NCBI GenBank assembly: GCA_003116995.1 | Contig: BDSL01000155.1 | Span: 1 to 64,000, forward strand | From: Yamagishiella unicocca | Lineage: Eukaryota; Chlorophyta; Chlorophyceae; Chlamydomonadales; Volvocaceae | Length of the DNA stretch: 64,000 nucleotides | Reading direction: 5' to 3' | In this document: piece by piece, positions 33,951 to 45,314 of the stretch | Layout of the letters: each line of letters begins with the position of its first letter | Numbering within the stretch: position 1 is the first letter of the stretch | Made by a program: the position numbers and the translations under genes | The notes under the pieces: generated by a model | The model's database searches: none | What the model was told of the DNA's origin: nothing | The model's input: the letters and a program-made list of their open reading frames with translations, nothing else

Positions 33951-35180
33951 TTTTTCGTTTCCCTCCTTTTTCTTCCCTCGCCGCGGGCCGCCGGGCCCCC
34001 CCGCCGGGGGTTCTGCTTTGGTTTCGTTTTTTTCTTCCCCCGGCTCTTCCCCTCTGGGGCCCCGTCGCTTTGTTTCTTGTCGCTTTGTTTCTTGTCCCCT
34101 GCGGGGCCTCCGCCCCCCGCTCCTTTTCCCCCTCGGGGCCTCCCCTTTGGTTTTTTTCTTGTCTTTTCTTCCTCTGGCCGCCCCCCCCCGCGGCTCTGTC
34201 GCTTTCCCTCCCTTTCCGGGTTTTTTCTTCCCCCGGCCGCCCCCCGCTCCCCGCCCTCCCCGCCCCGTCCCCTTCGGGGTTTTTTCTTCCCCCGGCCGCC
34301 CCCCGCTCCCGCCCCGCCGCCCGCCGGGGCTTCCCCTTCTGCCGGCCCCCCCCCGCTGCCTCGCCCCGTTTGTTTTTCTTCCCCCGCCCTTCCTCCTTGT
34401 CCCGCCCCTCTCTCCCTCGCTTGGTTGCCTTCCGCCCCTTTCGCTCCCGTTTCCCCCTCCTCGTCCCGTCCTCTCCCCTTCGCGCCCTGTTCTCCCTTTC
34501 TCCCTCCTTCCTCCCCCGCTGCCCCTCGCCCCCTCCCCCGCCCCTGCTCCCTGTCGTCCCCCCTCCTGGTCCCCTTTCCCCGCTTCCGCGTTCCGTGGCC
34601 GTCCTCCTGTTCCTCCCGGTGTTTGCCGCCCTGGTTCTTGGCCCCCCGCCTCTCCTTTTGCTGCTGGTGCTTTCGCTTTCGCCGTTCCTGTTGCCCTCCT
34701 TCTGCTCTGCCTTCCGCGCTCTTCGCGCTCCTTTTCTTTCCTTTCTGTCCCCCTCCGGCCGGGCCCGTCGTTTCCCCGCTCGCCTCCCCCGCGGGGCCTT
34801 TTTCTTCCCGTTTGCCTCCTTTTTCCCGGCGGGCCCCCCCCGCCGCGGGCCTTCCCTCCTTTTCTTCTTTTTCTTGTCTTTTCTTCCTCTGGCCGCCCCC
34901 CCTCCCCTCTTGCCTTCCCCTTTGTTTTTTTTTCTTCCCCCGGCCGCCCCTCGGCCCCCGCCTTTTTCTTCCCGTTTGTTTCTTCCCCCGGCCGCCCCGT
35001 CCCCTTCGGGGCCCGGCCCCCGCCGCGGGCCGCCGGGCCCCCTCCTTTGGTTCCCCGCCGGGGCCCCGCCCCCGCCCCCCGTTGTTTTTTTCTTTTGCCG
35101 TCCCCTCTGGGGCCGGCCCCCCGTCGGGGCCCTCCCCGCCGGGCCCCCCCTGTCTCTTTCGTTTCCCCCCGGGGCCCGCC
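33950..35180. repeat. two hairpin repeat clusters around a 390-nt spacer
   Basis: Clusters at about 33950-34390 and 34780-35180. The spacer 34390-34780 has a varied minus-strand residue mixture and could be a small gene, which I cannot name. Confidence 0.55.
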
Positions 35181-36550
35181 CCTCCTGTTCCTTGCGGGGG
35201 GCTCTCGTTCCGTTCCTTCCTCCTTCCTCCTCCCCGCCTCCCCTCTCCGGGGTTTCGCTGGTGTTCCGGCCGCTCCGCTCCTCCCGTCCGCCCTCTTCCC
35301 CCTCTTTTTTTCCTCTCTCCTCCTCTTCGTCCTTTCGTCCTCTCCCCCCCCTTCCGCCCCTCCGTTCGCTCCCTCCCCCCCCCGTTTCTCCTTTTTGCCT
35401 GGTTCGTTCGTTCCCTCTCCCGTTTTCGTGGTTCCTCCTTGTCGTTTGCTTCCCTTCCTCCCGTTTTCCCCTCGCTCTCCCTCTGTCCCGTTTTTTTCTT
35501 CCCCCGGCCGCCCCCCGGCCCCCGCCGGTGGCCCCCCGTTGCTTCCCCCCCCCCGGTTTTTTCCCGCGCGCCCCTGCCTTTGCTCCGCGCCTCTTTGGTC
35601 CGTCGCTTTCCTTTCCCCGTCGGGGCCTCTCGTTTCGTTCGTTCTCCCGCCCCTTCTGCTCGCTTCCCTCCCCGTCCCCTGCCTTGCTTTCTTTTTCGTT
35701 TCCCTCCTTTTTCTTCCCTCGCCGCGGGCCGCCCCCGTCGGTCCCCTCCCCGCCGGTCCCCCCCTCCGTTCTCCCTTCTCCCCCTTCCGCGCTCTCCCCT
35801 CCGCCCGGTGCGGCCTCCTGTCTCCCTTTGCGCTCTGCTCCGCTTCGTTCCCCTTCGTTCTTTTCCTCGTTCGGTTCTTTCTTCCCCCCCCCCGTTTTTT
35901 TCCCGCCCTTCCCCGTTGTTTTTTGTCGCTTTGTTTCTTCTTCCCCGCCGGGGCCCCGCCCCCCGCTCCCCGCCCCCCCCGCCGGGGCGCCCCCCCGCCG
36001 GGGGTTTTTTTCCGCCCCCCCGCCCCGCCCGGCCCTCCTTTGTCGTTCCCCTCGCTCGCCGCTTTCCGTCGTCCCGCTCCGTCCCCGTTCGGCCTTGTCG
36101 CCCCGTTCCCTCCCCGGTCTTCTTCTGGTGCTCTCTTCTCCTTTTCGGGGCGCTTCCCCGTCTCGCCGGTTTTCCTTCCCTTCTCCCTCCCTCCTCCGGT
36201 TCCCTTTTCCGCGGCTCTTTCCTGTTCCTCGTCCTCTCCGGTTCTGTCCCGCCTGCCTGCTCCCTTTCTTTTGGCGGGTCCCCCCTTCGCTCTCCTTTTT
36301 CCTCCTTCTCGTGGCCGCCCCCTCGGCCTCTCGTCCCCTCCTCCCTCCCTCCCTCCCCTTCTGTTCCGCGCCTCCTTTTTTTTTTTTTGCGCTCTGGCCC
36401 GTCCCGCTTTTTTCTTTCCCTTTTTTTTCTGGTTTCTTCTGTTCCGTGTTCCCGGGTCTTCTGTTTCTGTTCGTTTTGGTCCCCCTTCCCCCCCCTGCGT
36501 GCTCCTTTTGCCGCCCCTGCCGCTTCCTTTTTTCTCCCTCCCCGTCCGTT
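35180..36550. other. unassigned sequence with small repeat islands
   Basis: Islands at about 35490-35770 and 35880-36040. Remaining blocks, the largest at 36040-36550, show no recognised gene. Confidence 0.25.
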
Positions 36551-37330
36551 GTTTTCTTCCCCCCTCCCGGGCTCCCTTTCTTTTCTTTTTTTCTTCCCCC
36601 CCCGCTCTGTTCTTTTCTTCCTTTTCTTTTCCCCTGCGGGGCCCTCCCCTCTCGCCCCCGGCCCTCCTTTGGCCGCCCCCTCCCCCCTGCCCCGCCTTTT
36701 TTTCGCCGCCCCCCCCGTTTTTTTTCCGCCCCTCCGTCGTGGTCCTTTCTTTTCCCCTGCGGGGCCCCCCGGCTCTTCCCCTCTGGGGCCCGTCGCTTTG
36801 TTTCTTCCTTTGGTCCCCCGCCGGGGCCCCGCCCCCCGCTCCCCGCCCTCCCCGCCCCGTCCCTTTCCGGGTTTTTTCTTGTCTTTTCTTCCTCTGGCCG
36901 CCCCCCCCCCGGCCGCCCCCCGCTCCCCGCCTCCTTTTCTTTCTCCCTGCGCGCCCCTTTGTTTCCCTTCGTCCCTCTTCGCGGGCCGCCCCGTCGTTCG
37001 TGTTCGTGTTTTGTTTCCCGTCGTCCCTCTTCGCGGGCCGCCCCGCCGTCCCCCCTTCCTTTCGTTCTGTTCCTTTCTTCCTCTGTTTTTGCCCCCTTTT
37101 TCTTCCCTCGCCGCGGGCCGCCGGGCCCCCCCCTTTGGCCGCCCCCCGCCGGGGCCCTTTCCCCTTCGGGGCCGCCCGCCCCCCCGGGGCCCTCCTTTCT
37201 CTTTGCCTTCTTTTTGTTCGTTTCCCTTCTTTTTCCCGTCGGTCCCCGCCGGCTTTCTTTTTCTTTTCCCTCCTTTTCCTTTCTTCTCCCCCGCTCTGTG
37301 TTTTTTTCCGCCCCCCCCCCCCCCGCCGTG
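36550..37330. repeat. hairpin repeat cluster
   Basis: Two direct 30-nt hairpins at about 36958 and 37013 and an inverted copy near 37105. Confidence 0.7.
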
Positions 37331-39000
37331 CCCCCCTCGCGTGTCCCGCCTCCCGGCCTGCTCTCCCTCCGGTCCGTCGTTCTGTCCCTTCTTTCCGTGG
37401 CCGCCGGGGGTTCCGTTTCTGGTCCTGTCTTTGCCCTGCTCCTTCCCCGTCCTCCTCCTCTCTTTTTCCTTTTTGTCCCTGCTTTCTTTCTTCTTTTCTT
37501 TTCCCCTTCCGCTCCCCCTCCCGCGTCTCTCTCTCTCCGTTCTCTCCTCCCCCGCGCCCCCCTCCTGCCCCCCGCCGTGTCCCCCGCCGGGCGCTCTTTT
37601 CCCGCCCTGTCGTCTTCCTGGGTCCGCCTCCCTTGCCTCTGCCTTGCCTCTGCTCCCTTTCCTTTTCTTCCCCCTTGTTTTTGTCCCCCTCCGGTTCTTT
37701 TCTTCCCCCGGCTCCGTCGCTTTCCGCTGTCCCGCTCCCCGCCCTCCCCGCCCGTTTCCCTTCCGGGGCCGCCCGCCGGCGCCCCCTCTGCCCCTCGCTC
37801 CGCTTGCCCCTCCTGCTTGCCTTCTCCCTTTCGGTCTCTGTTCTGCTTTTCCCCTTTGGTGCCCGCTCTCCCCCTTCTTTTTGCCTTCCCCCCGGGGCCT
37901 TTTTCTTCCCTCGCCGCGGGCCGCCGGGCCCCCCCTGGCCCGTCCTCCCTTTGTCGCTCTTTTCTTTCGGGCTCCCCGGCTCCCGCCGGTCCCGTCTCCT
38001 CGCCTGTTGCCTCTCCTCCGTGCCCTTTCCTGCCCCTCCCTTCCCTGTCCCTTCCTTCTTCTCGCCCCGTCCTCTTTCCTTTTTGCTCTTTTGGGTTGTC
38101 CCTTCTTCCTTCCTCCTCCGTGGCGGCTCTCTGCCGCCCTCGCCCCGCCCTCCTCCCTCCGTCCCCCCTCCTCCGCCCGTCTCTCCTCCCGCTTCCCTCC
38201 CCGTCCCCTCTCTTTTCTTCTTTTCCCTTCCGGTTCTTGTGTGCTTGCTTCGTTCCCCTTTCGTTGCCTCCCGCCCCTTCTTCTCGTCTTCTTTCCGTTC
38301 CCCTTTGGTTCTTTTCTTCCCCCGGCTCTTCCCCTCTGGGGCCTCGTCGCTTTGTTTCTTGTCGCTTTCCCTCTTCCTCTTCTTCTTTTTCTTCCCCCCC
38401 CCGCGCGTTTTTTCTTTTTTCTTCCCCGGCCGCCCTGTTTCGTTCCCCTTCTTTTTGTTTTTTTCTTGTCGCTTTGTTTCTTCCCCCGGCCGCCCCCCCT
38501 GCCCGGGCCTTTTTCTTCCTTTGGCCGCCCCCCGCTCCCGCCCCCCCCCCGCCGCTCCTCGTTCGCGGTCCCGCTCCGTCCCTCTGCTTTCCCGCCTCCG
38601 GTCCTTGTCTTCGGTTCTCTCCCCCGCTTTTTCCCTTCCCTGCCCCCTGCGCTCCCCCTTCGCTCCTTCTGTTTTCCCTCCTTGCCGCCTCCCCGCCCCC
38701 CGCTCTCCCCCGGGCCCGTGTCCGGTCCCTTCGCTTCTCCCCCTCCGGGGGCCGTCCTTTTCCTCGGTCCCTCCCCCTGTCTTTCGTCTGGTGCTTCTCC
38801 CCTGCCTTCCGGCGCTTTCTCCCTGCCCTGCTCCCTCCCCCCGCGGCTGTCGTCGTTCCTTTTTTTTCCTTCCCCTCCCTCTCCTTGCCCCCGCCGGGGC
38901 CCGCCCCTCCCTCCCCTCTGGCGCTGTTGGCGTCTTTCCGTCCCCTCTGGGGCTCCCGTCCCGTTCCTGGTCCCCCTGCCCTTCCCCTCCGCTCGCCCTC
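37330..39000. other. unassigned sequence and repeat islands downstream of psbB
   Basis: Islands at about 37660-37790, 37870-37960 and 38310-38580. The block 38580-39000 immediately after psbB was examined for psbT, psbN and psbH without success. Confidence 0.3.
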
Positions 39001-40487
39001 TTCGCCCGCTTCCCGTCGCGCCGCCGTGTCCCCCCGTTTTTTGTCTTTCCCCCCTTCCCCTTGGTCCTTGCTGTCGTCCTCCCTCCCCGCCCTCCGTCCC
39101 GGCCCTCGTCCGCGCCCCGTGCCCCCTCTGCCCCCGCCGCCTCCTCCCGCCCCCCCCGTGCCCCCCGTGCCCCCCCTCTCGGGCTCCTCCGGCCCCCCCC
39201 TCCGCTTGTCCGTTGCCCGGTCCCCTTCCCCCTTTCCCCTCCTTGCGCTTTTCGCGCCTCTTTTTTCCCCGTCGCTGGCTCCGTCCTGTTCCCCCTCTCC
39301 TTCCCCCCCGTCGCCTGTCCCTGCCCCCCTCCTTGTTCCCTCCTGTCTTTCGCTTCCGCTTTCCGGCCCGGCCCGTCCGCCCGCCCCTCCCCTCTTTCTC
39401 CCGTCCCTCCCCGGGCCTGTTTCCCCGCCCGTCGGCCTCCGCCGCCCCCTCCTCCCGGCCTTCTTGCTCTTTGCCTCCCGCCTGCCCTCCCCCCCCCCCG
39501 CCCTCCCGTCCCCCCTGTTCCTCGCCCCCGTCCGGCCTCCCCGCCTTTCGCTGGGTTCTTCCCCTGTCCTCCTCGCCCGCTCCTTTTTCTGGCCTGCGTG
39601 CCCCTGCCTCCGCTCCTGCGCCCCTTCCGCTCCCCTCGTTTGTCCCCGTTTTTGCCTTTCTTGTTGGCCGCCCCCTTGGTCCCCCTGCTCCCGCGTCGGG
39701 CCCCCTCCTTCGCTCGGCGTCGCCGCTGCCCCGTCCCCCTCGTCCCTGCTCCCCCCCTGCTGCCCCGCCTCCTGCTGCCCTCCTGCTTGCTCCTCCTGTT
39801 TCGCTCCTCCCCCTCGCTCCCCCCCGTCTCCCCGCCTCGCCGGCCGTCCCCCTCCGTGGCCTCCCCCGCTCCTCCCCCCGGCTCCCTGCTGCGCTGTGGT
39901 GCGCTGCCCTCCCCCTGGCTTGCCTGGGTCCCCCCCTCCGCCCCCCCGCCGGCGCTCCTGGTTGCCCCCTCCCTGTTCCTCCCTCCGGGTCCGCCCCCCG
40001 CTCCCCGGCCCCCTCCCCCCGTTCCGTGGCCTGCCCCCCCCCCCCCCCCGTCCCCCCGCTCCGCCTCCGTGCCTCCCCCCCTTTTTGGTCCCTCTCCCGC
40101 TGTTTTCCCTGTCCGTGGGTCCCGGCCCCGCTCTCCCTCCCCGTCTGTCCCGTGCCCTCCCGCCGCTCCCCTCGCGCCCCCGCCCGGCTGCTGTGCGCCG
40201 CTGCTCCCCCTTCCTCCCTCCCCCTCCCTGGGTTTGTTGCTGTTTCCCCCCTCCTTGTCCCGCCCCCCCCGCTTGTGTCCTCCCTCCCCGCGTCCTCCCC
40301 GGCCGCCCCCCCTCCCTTGCCGCCCCCTTGGGTTTCCTCCCGGGTCCGCTGGGTCCCCCCTGCCCTTTCCCCTCCCGCCCTCGCCCCTGCCCCCCCCGCC
40401 CTCCTGCTGTCTGCCTTCCCTGCCCCGCCCTTCGTCTCCCCGGGTCCTTGCTTCCTCCTGTCTGTCCCCGCTCCCCCGGTCCCCCCT
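39001..40487 (-). CDS. psbB: psbB, photosystem II CP47 chlorophyll protein
   Basis: CP47 is the inner antenna protein of photosystem II. On the minus strand the start CAT is seen as cct at about 40485-40487, followed by the reverse of [20 protein letters not shown] (about 40420-40483). Next is DPADPVLNPMWRQGMFV (about 40300-40355), the most diagnostic block. The end is also clear: GHIWHGARTLFRDVF at about 39085-39135, then QKLGDP at about 39030-39050 and the stop at 39001-39003. The reading is 1,487 nt against 1,527 for the usual 508 residues plus stop, so about 40 nt are missing, again in C runs. Only one uninterrupted coding block is seen, without intron. psbT, psbN and psbH, which often follow psbB, were looked for at 38580-39000 and not recognised. 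Confidence 0.92.
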
Positions 40488-40539
40488 CCCCCTTTTTTCC
40501 TGCTTTTTTCCTTCCTCCTTCCCCTGTCTCCCCTCCCCC

Positions 40540-41110
40540 TCCGCCGCCCCTCCGTTTCCCTTCGGTTCTTTTCTTCCCCCGGCCCCCCGCCCGCCTTCTT
40601 TTTGTTCTGTTTGTTTCGTTGGGTTCTTTCTTCCCCCCCCGTTGTTTTTCTTCTCCCCGCCGCCCCTCCCGGCGCGTTTTTTTCCGCCTCCCCCCCCCGC
40701 CGTGTGTTTTTTTCTTTTTTCTTCCCCGGCCGCCCTGTCTTCCCGCCGGGCTCTTTTTTTCTTTTCTTTTCTTCCTCCGGCCGCCCCCCCCCCGGCCGCC
40801 CTGTTCCCCTGCTTTTCTTCCTTTGTTTTTTTTCGTGTTTTGTTTCTTTCTTGTCGCTTTGTTTCTTCCTTTGGTTTTTTTCTTCCGGCGGCCGCCCCTC
40901 CCCGCCCCCCCCCGCGCCGGGGCCCGCCCCGCCCGCTGGGCCCCGCCTTCCCCGCCCTCCCCCTCTCCCCCGTTTTTTCCCTCCCCTTCGGGGCTGTCTT
41001 TGTTTCTTCCTCTTTCCTTTTCCCCCCTCCGCGTTTTTTTGCTTCCCTTCCCCTCCCCCCCCCCCCCCGGCCCCCCCCCCCCCGGGGCGCCCCGCCGCCC
41101 TCTTCGCCCG
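40540..41110. repeat. hairpin repeat cluster upstream of psbB
   Basis: Begins about 55 nt beyond the psbB start; contains cttcccc/ccggccgcc words and ccccttcgggg followed by ctgtctttg. Confidence 0.65.
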
Positions 41111-41539
41111 CCTTGTCGTTTTCTCTCGTCCGCTGCTTCCGCTCCTCCGGGCCGCCTCCTCCACCGCCCTCCCTCCGCTCCCCGTCTTCCTCGGCGGGGC
41201 CGTCCTTCCCCCGTTGGTTCCCTGCTCCTGCGTTTTCCGCCCTCGCGCCCCCCTGCCTTTCCCCCCCTGTTTCCGTCTTTTTTTCCGTCTTTTTTTCCCT
41301 GTTCTTCTTCTTCCCGCCCTCTCCTTTGTTTCCCGTCTCCTTCTTTTTCCTCCCTCTTCTCTTCTCCTCTCCTCCCCGTGTTCCCCTCTCCCTTTTCCTT
41401 TTTTTTCTCGTCGCTGCCCCCCTTCCTTCTCCCTCTCCCCTCGTTGTCCTTTCCCTCCGTTCCCTTCTTCGTCCTCCGTTCTCTTCTCCCCTTTCGTTGG
41501 CCTTCCCCTTGGGGCCGTCCGGCTCTGTTTTTTGCCTCC
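41110..41539. other. unassigned stretch
   Basis: Contains residual A at 41163 and a twofold gtctttttttcc near 41276. No gene recognised. Confidence 0.2.
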
Positions 41540-41636
41540 TTTTTCTTCCCGTTTGTTTCTTGTCCCCTGCGGGGTCCCCCCGGCCGCCCCGTCCCCTTCG
41601 GGGCCGGCCCCCGCCGCGGGCCGCCGGGCCCCCCCG
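41540..41636. repeat. 95-nt composite repeat, copy 6
   Basis: A solitary copy immediately before the stretch that leads to the RT gene. Confidence 0.85.
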
Positions 41637-41639
41637 TCG

Positions 41640-43000
41640 TGTGTTCGCCTGCCTTTGTCCCCCCCGGCTCCTTTCCGGCTCCCGTCTCCTCCTCCGCTGG
41701 CGGGCCTGGTCGTCCTCCCCCCCTTTCCCCCCGCTCGGCCCCTTTGCTTGCTGCCCCCCCTTGCTCGGTCGCGCGTTTCTCTGCTGCCGGCCCCTGCCCC
41801 CTTGTTCCCGCTCCCGTCCTGCTTCCTCCCCCTTCCGGCCCCTCTTGCCTCTTCTGGGCCCCTTTCGGTTGCCTCCGTCCGCGCCTCGGGCCTCGCCCTC
41901 TGTTTGTCGCCTGTCTTGGCGCGCTTCGCGCGGGCCGCTCCGTCCCCTTGTTTGCGTCTCCTTGCTCTCCCTGTTGCCCTCCCGCTCCCGTTCTTTCTCC
42001 CCTGCTGGCGGTCCCGCCGCCCCTTCGCCGCCGCGGCTTCTTTGTCCTGCCGCGGCTGCCTCCCCCTTCTTTCCGCCTTTGTCTGCCCTCCCCCTGCCCG
42101 GTGCTGCCGCCGGGGTCGCCTCTCCCTTTCCCCCCCCGGTCCTTTTTCGCCGCTTCTGCTCTCCGTTCCCGCCGGGCGGCGTCTTTTCCTCGTCCGCGCT
42201 TCTCCCGTGTGTTTGTGTTCTTTTCCCTTCCCCCTCCGGCTCCCCCCCCCCTGGGCGCCCCTTCTGGCCCCCCGCCCCCCGCCCGTCCTTCTCCTCCTCC
42301 CTCTCCGTCCCTGGTCTCCCCCCCCCGGCCCCGCCCGCTCCCTTTCGCCGGCCTCTGTGCCTTTGCCGCTGCTTGTCCTCTCCCCTTCCCTCCCTGCCCT
42401 TCTCCCTCGCTCTGCCTCCCCTTTCTTCTCTCTCCTTGGTCCGCTGGTCCCTTTCTCCTCGTCCCTGGCCCGCGCCCCCTCGTTCTCTCCCGCCCGCTTT
42501 TCCCCCCCCCCCTCCTCCCCCCTCCTGGTCGCTCCCCTCGGCCCGCGTGCCCTCGTTCCCCGCTCTTCGTGCTCCTCGCTCTCTTCCCTGCCTTTCCCCT
42601 TGGCTCCTCCGCCTTTGCCGGGGCCCGGCCCCCCCCTTCTCGCCGCTCTCCCTTCTGCTTCTCGTGCGCTCCTGTCCGGCCCCGGCCCCGCTCCCCCTCC
42701 CTCTTCGCCTCCCCTCCGCCGCCCGCTTCTCTGGTGTCGCGGCCGCCTGCCCTCTTCCCGCGGTCCTGGCCCCCCGCTCCCGTCTCTGTTCCCCCGTCCT
42801 TCCGCGCCCCCGTTGCCCTCTCCCCGTCCCTGCCGCCGCTTTTTCCCCGTCTCTCCCGCCCTTGTTCCCCCTTTTCCCGCCCCTGCCGCCGCTGCCCTTC
42901 CTGCGTTCCTCCTTCGTCCCTTGCCCCCCTGTTCGCGCCTTTGCCCGCTCCCGTCCTTGCTGCTTCTCCCTGGGGCGCCTCCCCCCCGTTCCTTTGGCCC
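41640..43000 (+). other. possible intron RNA upstream of the RT gene; unassigned
   Basis: This repeat-poor stretch precedes the RT reading frame. It begins with gtgtg at 41640-41644, which would fit a group II 5' end but is a weak signal alone. It could hold domains I-III of an intron or the N-terminus of the RT protein. I recognise no conserved coding block. Confidence 0.25.
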
Positions 43001-45100
43001 TTTTCTTTCCTCTCCCCGCCCCCTCCTGGCGTCCCTCCTCCCTCCTCCTCGCCTCTCTCTCTCGCTCCGCCTTCCTTCCTCCCCCCCCTCCCCCCTCCCC
43101 CCGCTCCCCCCCTCCCCCCCGCGGTCTCCCCCTCCTGCCCGGCCCCGCCGTCCTCCTCCTGCCGGTTTCTCCTCCGTCCGGCGGTTTCCTCCGCCCGCCC
43201 CCTCCCGCCGTTTTCCCCCCGCCCTCCCTCGTTTCCCCTGTCCTTCCCTGCCGCCCCCCCTCCGTTCCCTTTGCCCCCCCGCTCTCTCCGCTGCCTTCTC
43301 TTCTTTTTCCCCCGGGCCCGCCCCCCCTGTTCGCCGTCCCCCCTCCGTCCTCTTTTTGTGCTTTGCCCCGCCGCTCGCCTCGTTGCGGTGCCTCGCGTTC
43401 TCTCCCCTCCGGGGTCCGCTCCCCTGGCCTTCCCCCTGGCCCCCCCTCCCCCCGTGCTTCTGTTTCCCTTGTCGCCCTTTTGCGCCCCTCCCCCGGCCCC
43501 CTCCTCTCCCGCGCTCCCCCCTTGCTCGCCTTTCTCTCCCCCCCGCTTCCCTCGCTCTCTCCCCCTCCTCTCCCCCCTCCTTTCCCTGCCGCCCCTTCTC
43601 CCGCTCCCCCCTCTCCGCCCTCTCTCTCTCCCCCTCTCGTTCCCCGCTGTGTCCCGCCCTCTGGTTCCTCGCTCTCGCCCTTGGGCCGCCCTCCCCGCGG
43701 CTCCCTCCTCTTTTGGCTTTCGCCCCGGCCGCCGTCCCCTCTGGGCCGCGCCTGCCCTCGGGTTCCCCTCCCCGGCCCCTTTGCCCCCCCCTGGGCTGTT
43801 GCCCTTGCCCTTTCCCCCTGCTTCGCCCGTCTCCGTCCCCCTGGCTCTTCGCCCTCTCCCCTTTCTCGCTCCCCTCTTTTCCCCCCTGGTTCCCCCCGGC
43901 TCCTTTCTCCGGGCCCTCCCCCGCCTTGGTCCCTGGCCCTCCCGTTGGCGTTCCTCCCGGCGGTCTTCTCCGCCCCCTTCTCTGCCCTCTTCCCTTCGCT
44001 GGTGCTCCCCTTTCCTTCGGCCCCCTTTCCTCCTGGCTCCCCCCTCCCCTCTCCCCCCCCCGCCTTCGGCTCCCCCCGCTTCGCGCTCCCTCCCCTTTGT
44101 TCTCCTCGTTCGCTCCGCCGCCGCTCTTGTCCTTTTCGCCCCCCTCCCCTCGTGGCCCCCCCGCTCTGGCCCCTTTCCCGCCTTTCTCCCCCTCGCGGTT
44201 TCGCCCTCTCTGCCCCTCCCCCCCCCTCCCCTGCCTTGCCGGCGGCTCCGCCGCCTTTGCCTTTCTGGGCTTCCCCTTTCTCCCCCGCCTTCTGGCTCCC
44301 CTGCCCGTGTTTTCTCCTCCCTTCTCCCCGCCCTCCCCTCGCGTCCCCGCCCCCTCCGTCGCGTTGCCCCCGCTTCTCGTCTTCGCCTGGCCCTGTTCTT
44401 TTCCCCCTTCCCTCGCCTTCTCTTCCCCCTTTGGTGGCCCGCGGCTGGTGCCCCTCTTCCTTCCCCGTTCCTGCTCGCCGGGCCTTTCCCCCCTCCCTCG
44501 CTGGGTTTTTCCCGCCTTCTCCCCCGCCTTCGCCCGCCCCCTCTCCCCCGCCCGGGTCTCCCCCCCCGCCGCCCCTTCCCGCCCCGCTTTTCTTTCCTCT
44601 CCCCCCCTCTCTCCCCCGCTTCCCTCTCGCCCCCCGTCTGCCCTGGTTTGTTCTTCCCCTCCTGCTCCCCGCTCCTCCGGCCCCGTCCTTTTCCCTCTGC
44701 CGTCCTCGTCTCTTTCCTTTCTGCCCCGCCCCCCTTTCTTCCCCCTCGGCCTTCGTGCTTGTCCTCCTTTCGCCTGGGCCCCCTCGTTGCCCTCCCCTTG
44801 CCGCCCCCTCTGGCCTTCGCCCGCCCGTTCTCCCTCCCTTTCCCGGCTGTTGTGCCCCCTGTCCTCTCCCTTTCCTCGCCCCGGCTTTGCCTGTCCCTTC
44901 CCCCCCCCCTTCCTGTTCGCTTTGGTGGTCCGCCCCCTCTTCGTCCTTTCCTCCCCCTCTGCCCTCCCTGCCCCGCTTCCGTGCCGTTTCCCCCTCGGGG
45001 CCCGCGCCCTCGCTCGTTTCCCTCCTCTCGCGTGTCCCGCGCCTCTTCCCCTGCTCTTTTCCCCTTCCCCGCTCCCCTTCTTTTGCCCTCCTCCTTCCCT
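43000..45100 (+). CDS. group II intron reverse transcriptase/maturase (bounds unknown)
   Basis: At 44111-44140 codons read R-Y-A-D-D-L-V-L-F-A, the catalytic RT motif 5 of group II intron-encoded proteins. At 43889-43909 they read V-P-Q-G-S-F-L, RT motif 4. The two are 222 nt apart, exactly 74 codons and in the same frame, as the family requires. The enzyme copies intron RNA into DNA during retrohoming and often helps splicing. Around 43060-43140 the plus strand is extremely C-rich, best read as A-rich DNA and so a lysine/asparagine-rich protein segment. Neither start nor stop can be seen because stop codons are masked. The coordinates are the probable span of the RT and X domains. No host exons were recognised on either side, so it may lie in an intron of an unrecognised gene or stand alone. 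Confidence 0.6.
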
Positions 45101-45160
45101 CTCCCGCCCCCTTCGGCGGCGCCGTCTGCTTGGCCCCTTGCTTTCCCCCTTTGGTGGCCG
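45100..45160 (+). other. possible domain V-like stretch after the RT gene
   Basis: The sequence gcgccgtctgcttgg, ending some 40 nt later in ccggttc, has the two ends of a group II domain V (GAGCCG and CGGTTC). The interval is longer than the usual 34 nt and the middle does not pair convincingly, so this is only a suggestion that the RT gene sits in an intron ending near 45160. Confidence 0.25.
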
Positions 45161-45172
45161 TCCGGTTCTTTT

Positions 45173-45314
45173 GTTTCCCTTCGTCCCTCTTCGCGGGCCG
45201 CCCCCGTCTTTTGTTTCCCTTCGTCCCTCTTCGCGGGCCGCCCCGTCGTTTGCCGTCGGCCCCCCGCCGGGGCGTCCTTGTTTTGTTTCCCTTCGTCCCT
45301 CTTCGCGGGCCGCC
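45173..45314. repeat. 30-nt hairpin repeat, three copies
   Basis: Copies start at 45173, 45213 and 45285. Copies 2 and 3 are each followed by gtttgccgtcggccccc and a gccgggg arm. This cluster lies just after the RT gene. Confidence 0.85.

Noticed and set aside
45173..45314. CRISPR array
   Set aside because: The 30-nt repeats at 39-40 nt spacing are only two or three per site, are palindromic dispersed repeats found throughout the window in both orientations, and lack spacers and cas genes.
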